Part shown: piece by piece, positions 16,935 to 26,350 of the stretch
How positions within the stretch are numbered: the stretch's first letter is position 1
Layout of the letters: every line of letters begins with the position of its first letter
Origin: Sulfurimonas sp. SAG-AH-194-L11
Lineage (GTDB): Bacteria; Campylobacterota; Campylobacteria; Campylobacterales; Sulfurimonadaceae
NCBI RefSeq assembly: GCF_029215995.1
Contig: NZ_JAEMVB010000016.1
Location: 1-39,940, forward strand
Length of the DNA: 39,940 nt
Reading direction: 5' to 3'
Position numbers and translations under genes: made by a program
The notes under the pieces: generated by a model
What the model was told of the DNA's origin: nothing
Seen by the model: the letters and a program-made list of their open reading frames with translations, nothing else
The model's database searches: none

Positions 16935-18381
16935 AATTGAGAAGAAGCCTAAAAAAGAGCTTTCAAAACTAGTCAGTACATTTTTTCGTAATGCCTTGCG
17001 TTCAAATCTTGATCTTACCTCCTTAGCTGATACAAAAGCAGGTATCCTGATCTCTATCAATGGTTTTATCTTGACTGTAAGTGTTACGGCTTCTGGTTTT
17101 GCCATTCATAACTCTATGATGACATATGCTTTTATATCTATCATAATAACCTCACTTGGTGCTATTATTTTTGCTGTTTTAGCTGTAAAACCACGAAGAA
17201 AAGAGAAACTTGTTGCTAAAGAGTTTGTAGAAGGGTATGAATCACTCCTCTATTACCAAGATATGGCAGATTTAAGCCCAGATGAGTATAAAAAAGCAGT
17301 TAACAAGGTTATTTATAAAACAGGGAAGTCTAAAAATGAGATGATAAGTCATCTACATATTCTTAGTACGGAGATTAAGAAAAAATACTTTTGGCTTACA
17401 AGAGCATATACTTTTTTCTCAGTTGGACTTATAATTAGTGCATCTTTTATCATTTATGCTTTAGTTTATGTAGAGGAGAGTGCATTTTCTAACCTTTCAA
17501 AAGATAGTGTTATTTATAAAAAAGACAGATTTTATAACTTATATGAACCATCAGGAGCAACGACATTAGCTGATGGTAGAGTACTTATAGTTGAAGATGA
17601 AGGAAATGCAAAAGTTTTTAAACTTCTAGAGATAGAAAAAAATGCACAAGTTTCAGAAATTGGAAACTTATATTTACGTAAAAAAATGAAAAAAGTTTTC
17701 AAAAAAAGTGTAGAAGACCTTGAAGCATTAGCCTCTGATGGAAAATTTGTATATGCAATTACCTCTCACTCTTTAAGTAAAAGTTCTAAGCATAAAAAAT
17801 CACGTGAAAAATTCATAATGTTTACTTATGATGATGGCGCTATGGAAAAATTATATATCTATAATGATTTAAAGAAAGAGTTGAAAAAAGCTTTTCCTAA
17901 ACTTTTAAAAAAAGATATATTTGCAAAAGATAATATAAATATAGAGGGGCTTTGTATTGATGAGAATGCATTACTTATAGGATTTCGAGCTCCATTAGAT
18001 GGTGCTATGGCACTTTTGATTTCAATCAAAAACCCTAAAGGTATTTTTCTTAAAAATGAAAAACCACAATTTGGGAAGCCTATAAGATTAGATTTAGATG
18101 GGCAGGGTATTCGTGATATTACATATGATAAAGATAAAGATATTTATTGGATTATTGCTGGAAGCAGTAGCGAAAGAATGGGAACATTTTCTCTATGGTC
18201 ATGGAATAAAAGAAAAAGTATACTTAGATTTGTAAAGAAACAGCCAGATATAGGTTATGCAGAGGGGATTACTGTGGTTAATGATGGAAATGGACAATCA
18301 GCACTCTTAATCGTAGAAGATAATGGTAAAAAGCCAAATAAAGCAGCAAATTATATTATTATGCAAAAGAGCGGATTATGA
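16927..18381 (+). CDS. PycTM-like (DUF5706) membrane domain fused to DUF3616-like beta-propeller
   Basis: 484 residues from TTG at 16927, with GGAG eight bases upstream. Residues ~25-185 match the pattern of the Pycsar effector domain PycTM/DUF5706: SLADTKAGILISINGFIL at the first membrane segment (~38-60), a second at ~65-87, a charged cytoplasmic helix pair with DEYKKAVNKVIYKTG, then KKYFWLTRAYTFFSVGL entering a third segment (~160-182). Residues ~195-484 resemble the DUF3616 propeller: SVEDLEALASDGKFVYAIT, NIEGLCIDENALLIGFRAP and GIRDITYD. Three membrane segments place the propeller in the periplasm. No nucleotide cyclase is nearby. The motif matches are by eye. Confidence 0.7.
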   Translation: MNEIEKKPKKELSKLVSTFFRNALRSNLDLTSLADTKAGILISINGFILTVSVTASGFAIHNSMMTYAFISIIITSLGAIIFAVLAVKPRRKEKLVAKEFVEGYESLLYYQDMADLSPDEYKKAVNKVIYKTGKSKNEMISHLHILSTEIKKKYFWLTRAYTFFSVGLIISASFIIYALVYVEESAFSNLSKDSVIYKKDRFYNLYEPSGATTLADGRVLIVEDEGNAKVFKLLEIEKNAQVSEIGNLYLRKKMKKVFKKSVEDLEALASDGKFVYAITSHSLSKSSKHKKSREKFIMFTYDDGAMEKLYIYNDLKKELKKAFPKLLKKDIFAKDNINIEGLCIDENALLIGFRAPLDGAMALLISIKNPKGIFLKNEKPQFGKPIRLDLDGQGIRDITYDKDKDIYWIIAGSSSERMGTFSLWSWNKRKSILRFVKKQPDIGYAEGITVVNDGNGQSALLIVEDNGKKPNKAANYIIMQKSGL

Positions 18382-20138
18382 AAATAATAATACTATTTTT
18401 TCTTCTGGGGACATTTTTATTTGGAGCAGAGCAGAGTTGCTATAGTGTACAGTTGACAAGTGTTTTTAAAACACAACAAAGCAGTGATGAACTATATTCA
18501 AATAAGTATGATAAAAGTTGTAAAGTAATGGAGATAGGTTCAAATGTACTTGTCCGATGTGGCTGTTTTACTAAGTTTAAAGATGCAAGTAAACATCTTG
18601 CCCAGTACAAAAGTAGATATAAAGATGCATATATTTTATCAACATATAGGAGCCGTTTTACTACAATAAATGTACCTCCTTCTCCTCCTCTAGTAGTTGC
18701 TCCAATTACTACACAGACAAGAGAAGTACTTAAGGATGTTGTTCCTGTAAATGTCTTGGATGTCTCAAATATGAAAGAAGACAAATTAGTTGATGTAGAA
18801 AAAGAACAGATAAGAGCAGAAAAAGCTAAAAAGAAAGCGAAGAAGAGAGAAAAGAAAGCAAGAAAAAAGGCAAAGAAGAGAGAGAAGAAAGCAAGAAAAA
18901 AAGCGAAAAAGAAAGAGAAACAAGCGAAGAAAAAGGCAAAGAAAAAAGAGAAGAAAGCAAAAAAACGAGTAAGAAAGAAGAAAAGTAAAGCCAAGCAGTA
19001 TGGATATAACCGTTATATAAAAAAACTACAGAGTAAAAGAGCAAGTAGAAAATACAAGTATGAGTATAAATTTGGTGCACAGATTAGCTATGATATAGCC
19101 TATGTTAACGAAGCAGATCAATCATATTTAGATAGTGATTTTCGTCGAATTAGAATTTATAATAAGGGAAGTTTTTTAAATAAAAAATTATTGTATGAGT
19201 TAGAGTATAGCTTTACAGGTGGTAGTCAGTTTAAAGATAACTATATAGGCTATCAGAGTCATAGCAAAATGATAGATGCAGATTATAGAGTTAAAGCTGG
19301 AAATATTATGGTACCTTTTTCGCTAGAGCGTTATACTAGTTCAAAAAATAATATGTTTATGGAAAGAGCATTAACGGAGGCTTATGCTCAAGGTCGTCAA
19401 CTAGGTGTAGAAGTGCTTGTTCATAAGAAATTTGATAAATTAAATTCAGCAAATATGTTTGTATCAGCTTTCACCAGTTCTATAGATGAGAGACTTGATG
19501 AAGAGATTATAAAAAATGGTTACTCATTACGTGTAACTTATGCACATAAATGGAGAAAGAATCATCTTTTAAGTGTTGGTACTGCCTACTTTTTTCAAAA
19601 TATAAATGGAGATAAGGTGGGTTTAAATGAAACGGCTGAATCACACCTGATGCGAGATAAATATATATCAGCATCTATTAAAAATGCAAATACATTAACT
19701 AAGAATAATCTTGAACTACTCTATATAAATGATAACTATTCTCTTCAGGCTGAGTATACACAGGTCGGTGTAGATGCAATAAATAAAAGTACAATAGGAG
19801 AAATCACTAGCTATATGTTTAATGGTTACTATTTAGAAGGGAGTTATTTCATTTTAGGTAAAGGAAGACGATATAGGTCTAGTGCTTCTCGTATGAAAAA
19901 GCCAAAATTAAATAGAGATGGGGCAGTTGAACTTGCTCTAAGATACTCATATATAAATCTTAATGATAAGGATGAAGATAACAATGGAGAACAGGCAGAC
20001 TACAGTTTTGGAGTAAATTATTACATCAATGATGAGATGAAACTGATGTTTAATTATATAATAGCAGAGCCTACACAAACAAAACTGTATAATGGAAGGC
20101 TACATATATTACAAACACGAATGCTTTTTGCATTTTAA
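18378..20138 (+). CDS. SPOR-like module + Lys/Arg-rich helix + OprP-like porin
   Basis: 586 residues; ATG overlaps the previous stop (ATGA). Signal peptide (~1-16), then a SPOR-like domain (~20-95) with CYSVQLTS, SCKVMEIG and VRCGCFTKFKDA, whose cysteines could form disulfides. Residues ~145-210 are extremely basic with an 11-residue periodicity (KKAKKREKKAR four times). From ~225 to the C-terminal Phe (LQTRMLFAF) there is an antiparallel barrel of the phosphate-selective porin O/P type. SPOR domains bind peptidoglycan lacking stem peptides, so the protein may link the cell wall to an outer-membrane barrel. The SPOR-like module is shared with the PelB protein at 29922-33017. Confidence 0.78.
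   Translation: MKIIILFFLLGTFLFGAEQSCYSVQLTSVFKTQQSSDELYSNKYDKSCKVMEIGSNVLVRCGCFTKFKDASKHLAQYKSRYKDAYILSTYRSRFTTINVPPSPPLVVAPITTQTREVLKDVVPVNVLDVSNMKEDKLVDVEKEQIRAEKAKKKAKKREKKARKKAKKREKKARKKAKKKEKQAKKKAKKKEKKAKKRVRKKKSKAKQYGYNRYIKKLQSKRASRKYKYEYKFGAQISYDIAYVNEADQSYLDSDFRRIRIYNKGSFLNKKLLYELEYSFTGGSQFKDNYIGYQSHSKMIDADYRVKAGNIMVPFSLERYTSSKNNMFMERALTEAYAQGRQLGVEVLVHKKFDKLNSANMFVSAFTSSIDERLDEEIIKNGYSLRVTYAHKWRKNHLLSVGTAYFFQNINGDKVGLNETAESHLMRDKYISASIKNANTLTKNNLELLYINDNYSLQAEYTQVGVDAINKSTIGEITSYMFNGYYLEGSYFILGKGRRYRSSASRMKKPKLNRDGAVELALRYSYINLNDKDEDNNGEQADYSFGVNYYINDEMKLMFNYIIAEPTQTKLYNGRLHILQTRMLFAF
18831..18962 (+). repeat. Four 33-bp coding repeats (11-residue Lys/Arg-rich units)
   Basis: In-frame units with sequence KKAKKREKKAR, KKAKKREKKAR, KKAKKKEKQAK and KKAKKKEKKAK at residues ~152-195. 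The 11-residue period fits a long continuous alpha helix. Base composition is almost pure purine on the plus strand. Confidence 0.85.
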
Positions 20139-20172
20139 TAATATCAAATTAGATATTTAAAAAGGATTACAA

Positions 20173-20691
20173 ATGGATACAATGAAGTTTATATTTTTTG
20201 GAATGCTCGTTTTTTTACTAGCGGGATGTTCAACCTCTTCGCTAGTCGTCACACAAGAATCGATGCCAGTTGTGTATGAAGATGATGGGGATAAAGAGAT
20301 TAAAAACAATATAACAATTTCTCTTTTTAGATTGAATAATTATACAGATACACCACGAGCAGGCAAGCGAGCAGGTAATATAATAGAAGGTATATTATAT
20401 GCAAAAGGTTATAAAGTCAAAAGTCATCTTAAAGAGAAGGTGGATACATTAAAAAAAGCAAAAAAAGCAGCAAAAGAAGATGGCTCTAAATACTTTATGT
20501 ATGGTGGTGTGAGTGAGTGGCGTTACAAAACAGGTATTGATGGGGAGCCTGCTGTTAGTCTACAGTTAAGTCTCTATAAAACAAAAAATACCAAACTAGT
20601 CTGGAGTGCAACAGCTTCAGATAGTGACTGGGGTAATGCTTCTATAGGTACAACAGCACAAGATCTCATTGAAGAGATGATGGAAAACTAG
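20173..20691 (+). CDS. pelC: Pel outer-membrane lipoprotein PelC
   Basis: 172 residues, the same length as P. aeruginosa PelC. Lipobox LAGC with Cys19. The mature part has the small alpha/beta fold of the DUF799/TolB-N-like group: NITISLFRLNNYTDTPRAG, a long helix, YFMYGGVSEWRYKTG, and WSATASDSDWG. PelC forms a dodecameric ring on the periplasmic side of the outer membrane that guides cationic Pel into the PelB pore. AAAGGA lies seven bases upstream. Directly precedes pelD (11-bp gap), as in the classical operon. Confidence 0.88.
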   Translation: MDTMKFIFFGMLVFLLAGCSTSSLVVTQESMPVVYEDDGDKEIKNNITISLFRLNNYTDTPRAGKRAGNIIEGILYAKGYKVKSHLKEKVDTLKKAKKAAKEDGSKYFMYGGVSEWRYKTGIDGEPAVSLQLSLYKTKNTKLVWSATASDSDWGNASIGTTAQDLIEEMMEN

Positions 20692-20702
20692 GACAATACT
20701 CA

Positions 20703-22064
20703 ATGGAAGTAAAATCAGGACGTGTAAAAGAAAAAACTAAAATAGAGACTCTATTAAAGCTTTTACATGAATATGCATATATAGAAACTATAATAATGGT
20801 TGCTATGTATTTAGGGATAGGTTATTTAATAGATTCTACAGATATATGTATGTTAAACAGTGATGTCTCATTTATCTTGATATTACTAGCTGTTATTACT
20901 CTTTTTCATGGTTTTGAAAATGGTATTTTAGCATTAAGTATTTTAGCTATTGCTATGGCACTGTTTTATCCTCGGTTTTTATATATAGAGTTTTTAGTAG
21001 CCTTAATGATGACACTGATTTTTAGTGAATTTCATTACTACTGGACACAAAAGATTAAAAAAGCTGAAATTCAAGCACAGTATCGTGGGACTAAACTTGA
21101 TGAACTTTCTAAAGCTTTTTATACACTTAAAATTTCCCATGATCAACTAGAAAAAAATTATGTAATTAAACCTATGAGTATTAGAAATTCTATTGAGTAT
21201 ATTATTAACCAGAAAATAAGTATAGATGAAGATGAAAGTATTGTGAATAAACAGGAGGAGTACTATAACAATTTTTTAACACTCTTAGAAAAATCCTTTA
21301 ATGTGAATAGTGCTTTGATTATTCATAAAAAAAATATTGATGATGATAGTGTATATCTTGATGAGAATAATAGTGTTTTTTCATATACTACCCTTTGTGA
21401 AAAAAGAACCCCTCAAATGATTTTAGAGGATTTTCTTGTGGATAAGGCAATTAGTCGAAAAACACCTATCTATATTAGTGATGATTTAGGAGAACCAACA
21501 GTTACTAATGATATTAACAGTTTATATTTAGCTGCTATTCCTGCATTAGAGAGTAATAAAATCACAAGTGTTTTAGTTATTGAAAAAATGCCATTTATGT
21601 CTTTTAATAGAGAAAATTTAACATCTATCTCTATCCTTCTTGAGTATTTTTCTATTGAAATTTCTAAAAAAGATTTACTCTCCAGAGAGAATGAACTTTC
21701 ACTAGTTGAAGATGAATCTTTTCAGTATGAGTTTGAACGGATGAAATATCTTTATAAGAAGTTTGATGTGAACTCTATTCTCCTTGTCCTTCGAATTGAT
21801 AATGAACTTCAAGCAACCCGTGTATATGAAAGAATTTTAAAAATGCTCCGTTCTTTAGATATGGTAACCTTAGTGAGGAATAAGGGCTATTTTTACATAA
21901 CACTTCTCTTCCCCCTACATGATAAAGCAGCAGCACTAGGTTATCTGAACCGATTACTACATACTTTAGAAGAAGAAAAAGATAAAAAATTTAACTATAT
22001 GACTTTTGATTTATCAAAAACTGAACTCTTAAATAAATACTATACAGAAGATTATAATGGATAA
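20703..22064 (+). CDS. pelD: c-di-GMP receptor PelD
   Basis: 453 residues. N-terminal membrane region of about four segments (~30-120), a helical linker, a GAF domain (~175-320), and a degenerate GGDEF domain (~335-453). The catalytic GGDEF is lost (the position reads RNKGYF), but an RxxD motif (RSLD, residues 383-386) sits the standard distance upstream, matching the I-site through which PelD binds c-di-GMP. In P. aeruginosa, binding activates Pel synthesis through PelF. Overlaps pelE by 8 bp. Confidence 0.92.
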   Translation: MEVKSGRVKEKTKIETLLKLLHEYAYIETIIMVAMYLGIGYLIDSTDICMLNSDVSFILILLAVITLFHGFENGILALSILAIAMALFYPRFLYIEFLVALMMTLIFSEFHYYWTQKIKKAEIQAQYRGTKLDELSKAFYTLKISHDQLEKNYVIKPMSIRNSIEYIINQKISIDEDESIVNKQEEYYNNFLTLLEKSFNVNSALIIHKKNIDDDSVYLDENNSVFSYTTLCEKRTPQMILEDFLVDKAISRKTPIYISDDLGEPTVTNDINSLYLAAIPALESNKITSVLVIEKMPFMSFNRENLTSISILLEYFSIEISKKDLLSRENELSLVEDESFQYEFERMKYLYKKFDVNSILLVLRIDNELQATRVYERILKMLRSLDMVTLVRNKGYFYITLLFPLHDKAAALGYLNRLLHTLEEEKDKKFNYMTFDLSKTELLNKYYTEDYNG

Positions 22065-23295
22065 CTTCACCTCTTTTATAGAACCATACTTGCCCTTTCT
22101 TTATCTCTTACACATAATTATAAGTATTATTCTTGCAGCTGTTTTAACAAAGTATATAAAAAAAAGATTTATAAATGATGAAGAAGTTAATAAAAAAGAT
22201 TTATTGCGTTTAGAAGAAATTGAAGATAAGAGTCTTGTCTTTCGTCTATTTTTTAAGATATCACTACATGAAAATAATTCAAAAATGAGTTTTTTATTTC
22301 TTTTTTTATTTAATATTGCAATACCTGTTTTAGGGTACCCTCTCTCTATCTGGGTAGCATGGTATTTATATAATATTACATACAATAAAAAGGTTGCACA
22401 AACAAATATACTCAATCTTGATGAGTTTGGGACATCTTTTTTAAAGATAGAACGTATTTTTGGTGAAGGTTCTTTGCTTGACTTGATGACAAGTACGTAT
22501 GCTCCTAAGTCAAAAAAACTCAAAGCTCTCTCAGCACTTGCAACAAGAATTTCTCCCCAAAATCTTCGAGTAGTACGTCAGACACTTACAAGTAAAGATG
22601 ATGAGATTCGTATGTTTGGATATGCAATTTTAAACAAGGCAGAAAAAGCACTTAGCATGAAAATTAATATGAATCTAGAAGTGTTTAATGAAGAAAACAT
22701 GAAAGATGTTGATATAAACTTTAGTAGAAGAGCAGCCGCTGCTCAAGAGCTTGCTGCTCTGTACTGGGAGATGGTATATACTGAACTTTCTCATGAAAGT
22801 TTAAAGGTGAGTTTTTTAGAAGAAGTATCAAAGTACATTAAAATTGCAAAAGATTATTATGTTCCAAAATCACACTTACTTCAAAAAAATATTGAAGTAT
22901 TAAAAAAGGCTCTTGAAGAGAGTGAGTTATTGGTAAAAAAAATGGATAAAAAAACTCTCAAAGAGATGCAAGAGAAAGATAAACCAGAATATTATAAGCA
23001 GAGAATTAAAGAGATTGAAGATAAGTTATTAACATATAATAGTAGTGCAACAAAGTTGTTCTTATTGATGGGTAAAGTTTATTTAAGTAATGAAGATTAT
23101 GAACATGCAAGTACAGAATTTACTGTTGCACAGGAGCTTTATGAAGGAGAGGCCTCTTTTATATTGCCATATATCGCAGAGATTCAGTTTTTAACAGGAA
23201 ATTATTCTATTGTGCATTCAATTATAAATGAATCACCAGAACTTGGTTTAAATGCGACTCTCTATCCTATAGTTGAACAATGGAAAACAGCATGA
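22057..23295 (+). CDS. pelE: Pel inner-membrane complex protein PelE
   Basis: 412 residues. Two hydrophobic regions (~14-34 and ~88-110) separated by a charged loop, then a long cytoplasmic helical part with TPR-like repeats near the C-terminus (LFLLMGKVYLSNEDYEHASTEF). PelE joins PelD and PelG in the inner-membrane synthase complex. Position between pelD and pelF and overlaps on both sides match the classical order. Sequence conservation in this subunit is low, so the call rests on topology and context together. Confidence 0.85.
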   Translation: MDNFTSFIEPYLPFLYLLHIIISIILAAVLTKYIKKRFINDEEVNKKDLLRLEEIEDKSLVFRLFFKISLHENNSKMSFLFLFLFNIAIPVLGYPLSIWVAWYLYNITYNKKVAQTNILNLDEFGTSFLKIERIFGEGSLLDLMTSTYAPKSKKLKALSALATRISPQNLRVVRQTLTSKDDEIRMFGYAILNKAEKALSMKINMNLEVFNEENMKDVDINFSRRAAAAQELAALYWEMVYTELSHESLKVSFLEEVSKYIKIAKDYYVPKSHLLQKNIEVLKKALEESELLVKKMDKKTLKEMQEKDKPEYYKQRIKEIEDKLLTYNSSATKLFLLMGKVYLSNEDYEHASTEFTVAQELYEGEASFILPYIAEIQFLTGNYSIVHSIINESPELGLNATLYPIVEQWKTA

Positions 23296-24989
23296 GCCAA
23301 GAGATAGAATTTCCTAAAAGTGACAGTGTAGATGTCATGCTCTTTTCTGAGGGAACATATCCTTATGTAAAAGGGGGTGTCTCTTCTTGGTTGTTACAAC
23401 TTATTAAAGGTCTTCCTGAGTACACTTTTGGTGTCTGTTTTATTGGTGCTCAAGAGTATGTAGATGGGCATAAAATGCAAATCAGTTATGAATTCCCTCC
23501 AAATTTAAAGCATTTAGAAGTGCATTATCTGTTTGATGACAAAGATAATATGGTACCAAAAAAGATTAAAGGAAGTAAAGAAGGTTTTGAGGCTGTATCT
23601 GAACTCTACAACTCTTTTAAATCAAATGCAAGTGCGATACCTGAAGTTCTGCAAAAGGTAAAGTTCTATACTCAAGATGTTACATTTAAGGATTTTTTAT
23701 TTTCACAAAGGTCATGGGAATTTATCAATGAAACCTATATGAAGAACTGTCCTGATGTTCCTTTTATCGATTACTTTTGGACACTGAGAAATATTCATAA
23801 ACCAATTTGGATTTTAGCTGAAATCATACAAAATTTACCAGAAGCAAAAATATTTCACTCTCCTTCAACAGGTTATGCAGGGTTCTGTGCAGCATTAGCA
23901 TCTTATGATACAAATAGGCCAATGGTTCTTACTGAACATGGTATTTATACAAGAGAGAGAAAAATAGATATGCTTTCGGCTGATTGGATTGAGTATAAAA
24001 AACCATCACTACTACAACAGCCCGAAGAGTATAATTATATTAAAAAAATGTGGGTAAACTTTTTTAATAAAATTGGTGTTTTTTCTTATCAGAGGGCAAA
24101 TCATATTCTCTCTCTCTTTCCTGGAGCACAGAAAATTCAAATACTTTATGGTGCAGATGAAAATAAAACAATGGTTATTCCAAATGGTGTAGATGTAGAT
24201 GGGCTCAAAGAGACAATCAAAGATAGAGAAGAAATTCCAAAGCCTATTGTGACTCTTATTGGTCGGGTAGTACCGATTAAAGATATCAAAACATTTATTC
24301 GTGCCATCAAAATTGCCTCATTAACTATACCAAATATAGAGGGCTGGATTGTAGGGGCGGTAGAAGAAGATAAGGACTATGTTGAAGAGTGTCAGCAGAT
24401 GGCTGTATCATTAGGACTGAAGAAAGCTTTACAAGTTTTTGATGGAAATAAAAGTGAGATGACACAAGAAGAGATAATAGGGCATAGTGATAATGTGAAG
24501 TTTTTTGGACATAGCGACATTAAAAAAATTCTTCCACACTCAGCACTGCAAACACTCTCATCCATTAGTGAGGGAATGCCTCTAGTTATCTTAGAGGGAT
24601 TTGCAGCAGGAGTTCCCTGTGTCGCTACTGATGTAGGTTCTTGTCGTAACCTTATTGAAGGTGCTATAGATGAAGAGGATGTTAAAATTGGTAAAGCAGG
24701 AGCCATAACAGGCATAGCAAATCCAGATGCTCTAGCACAAGAGTACATCAGGTTACTTAACTTTGAAAGTGGTGAGTGGAAAAAGGCACAAAATGCAGGT
24801 TTGATTAGGGTTGAACGTTACTATAGACAAGAGTCATTTTTAAGTGAGTATAGAGCTATTTATGATGAAGCAAAACTTTTAGATTGGGCTACATTAAAGG
24901 GAAAAGTCTTCCCCTATTATCTTCCAAAACCTCCTCCATATGTTAAGGTAATGTTAAAACGCTTTAAGGTTGTCTCATGGCGGGTATAG
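23292..24989 (+). CDS. pelF: Pel polysaccharide glycosyltransferase PelF
   Basis: 565 residues from ATG at 23292, which overlaps the pelE stop (ATGA) with GGAA upstream; the ATG at 23280 would add four residues. Cytosolic GT4-family enzyme. SEGTYPYVKGGVSSW at the N-terminus is the PelF hallmark, followed by LTEHGIYTRERK, PNGVDVDG, LIGRVVPIKDI and the donor-binding SEGMPLVILEGFAAG (E-x7-E). PelF uses UDP-sugars (UDP-GlcNAc/UDP-GalNAc in the characterised system) to build the Pel chain. Confidence 0.95.
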   Translation: MSQEIEFPKSDSVDVMLFSEGTYPYVKGGVSSWLLQLIKGLPEYTFGVCFIGAQEYVDGHKMQISYEFPPNLKHLEVHYLFDDKDNMVPKKIKGSKEGFEAVSELYNSFKSNASAIPEVLQKVKFYTQDVTFKDFLFSQRSWEFINETYMKNCPDVPFIDYFWTLRNIHKPIWILAEIIQNLPEAKIFHSPSTGYAGFCAALASYDTNRPMVLTEHGIYTRERKIDMLSADWIEYKKPSLLQQPEEYNYIKKMWVNFFNKIGVFSYQRANHILSLFPGAQKIQILYGADENKTMVIPNGVDVDGLKETIKDREEIPKPIVTLIGRVVPIKDIKTFIRAIKIASLTIPNIEGWIVGAVEEDKDYVEECQQMAVSLGLKKALQVFDGNKSEMTQEEIIGHSDNVKFFGHSDIKKILPHSALQTLSSISEGMPLVILEGFAAGVPCVATDVGSCRNLIEGAIDEEDVKIGKAGAITGIANPDALAQEYIRLLNFESGEWKKAQNAGLIRVERYYRQESFLSEYRAIYDEAKLLDWATLKGKVFPYYLPKPPPYVKVMLKRFKVVSWRV

Positions 24990-26350
24990 GATTTGAACTT
25001 CGTAAGATTTTAAAAGAAGATAGACTACTCTCTTTAGCAAAAGTATATGGATACTCAGCAATTTTAAGTTCTGGGCCATGGGTTATATCTATTTTAGCGA
25101 TTGTTCTTGTTGGTTTTATTAACCTTGCCAATCTTGGTGAAGTAAGTGATGCCTTTCGTTTTCAAGTTGTTGTAACTTATGCAATTGCACTGGCATCAAG
25201 TCTTATTATCACAGGAGTATTGCAACTTCCATTTACTCGTTATGTTGCAGATCTTATTTTTAAACATAAAGAGGATGAGATTCTCCCCTCATATTTTGGG
25301 GCGATTTTTATGGCATGGATACTTGGACTTCCTATTGTTACACCATTTTATATGTGGGTCTTTGAAGATCAAAGCTTACTTTTTCTTATAGGTGTTATAT
25401 CTACATTTTTAATTCTTTGTGGTGTCTGGATTTCTAGTATTTTAGCTGCAAGTTTAAAATACTATAAGGGTGTAGTATGGGCATATTTTGTATCATATGC
25501 CTTAATTGTACTCTTCTCTTACTATTTTGGTAATTCTATAGAGCTTTTACTCTTTATATTTTTCTTTGGAAATGCGATTCTTTTTGTTATTTTATTGACA
25601 CTGATTGTAAAAACATATGACTCTACAATCTTTATGAAGATAGATTTTTTTCTAGCCGATAATTTTTACTGGACGTTAGGAATTGCAGGATTTATGTATA
25701 ATCTTGGTGCATGGGTAGATAAGTTTATCTTTTGGTACCATCCAGCAACTGGTCATACGGTGATAGGTAAGTTAAATGCATCCATAGTATATGATATGCC
25801 AATATTTTTAGCTTACCTTTCTATCTTACCGGGAATGGCCATCTTCTTTTATAGATTAGAGTCTGATTTTGCAGAGAAGTATGACCTATATTATGATGCT
25901 GTAAGAAGTGGAGGAACACTCTCTATCATTAAAGGATATAAAAATGATATGATTGATGTTATTCGTCATTCAATTCATGAAATTTTAATGATACAAGGGA
26001 TTCTAGATATTATTCTTTTTTTGACAGCACCTACAGTGTTTGATATATTACATATTCCACAACTTTACCTAGGTTTGCTTTATATCTTAACCATAGGTGC
26101 GATGTTGCAGATAGCTTTTATGTCAGTTCTTGCTATACTCTATTATCTAGATAGAAAACATGTTGCTATGTGGCTGTGTGTATTCTTTTTCGTAGCTAAT
26201 ACAGGCTTGACTTTAATCTCTATAGAATTAGGACCTGCATACTTTGGTTATGGATATACAGTCTCTTTACTTATAGTATTTATTGCTAGTTTAGCTATCA
26301 TTAGAAATGAAATGGATAGGTTGGATTATGAAACATTTATGTTACAGTAG
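24977..26350 (+). CDS. pelG: Pel export membrane protein PelG
   Basis: 457 residues, about 12 membrane segments, MATE/Wzx-like. The N-terminus MAGIGFELRKILKEDR is characteristic of PelG, and the KFIFWYHP segment near the middle is also typical. It moves the growing polymer across the inner membrane together with PelD/E/F. Overlaps pelF by 13 bp, with AAGG eight bases before the ATG. The following pelA paralogue overlaps it by 23 bp. Confidence 0.93.
   Translation: MAGIGFELRKILKEDRLLSLAKVYGYSAILSSGPWVISILAIVLVGFINLANLGEVSDAFRFQVVVTYAIALASSLIITGVLQLPFTRYVADLIFKHKEDEILPSYFGAIFMAWILGLPIVTPFYMWVFEDQSLLFLIGVISTFLILCGVWISSILAASLKYYKGVVWAYFVSYALIVLFSYYFGNSIELLLFIFFFGNAILFVILLTLIVKTYDSTIFMKIDFFLADNFYWTLGIAGFMYNLGAWVDKFIFWYHPATGHTVIGKLNASIVYDMPIFLAYLSILPGMAIFFYRLESDFAEKYDLYYDAVRSGGTLSIIKGYKNDMIDVIRHSIHEILMIQGILDIILFLTAPTVFDILHIPQLYLGLLYILTIGAMLQIAFMSVLAILYYLDRKHVAMWLCVFFFVANTGLTLISIELGPAYFGYGYTVSLLIVFIASLAIIRNEMDRLDYETFMLQ

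Noticed and set aside
16927..18381. A complete Pycsar anti-phage system
   Set aside because: No uridylate/cytidylate cyclase (PycC) gene is in the neighbourhood, and the protein carries a propeller not seen in the simple effectors. Only the membrane domain resemblance is claimed.
18831..18962. 33-bp periodic repeats as a CRISPR-like array
   Set aside because: Units are directly adjacent without spacers and are in frame inside a coding sequence.
18440..19080. Long minus-strand open frames rich in Phe/Ser/Leu opposite the SPOR-porin gene
   Set aside because: They are the complement of the Lys/Arg-rich purine repeat; the plus-strand gene has signal peptide, module and barrel, and overlaps its neighbours as part of the operon.
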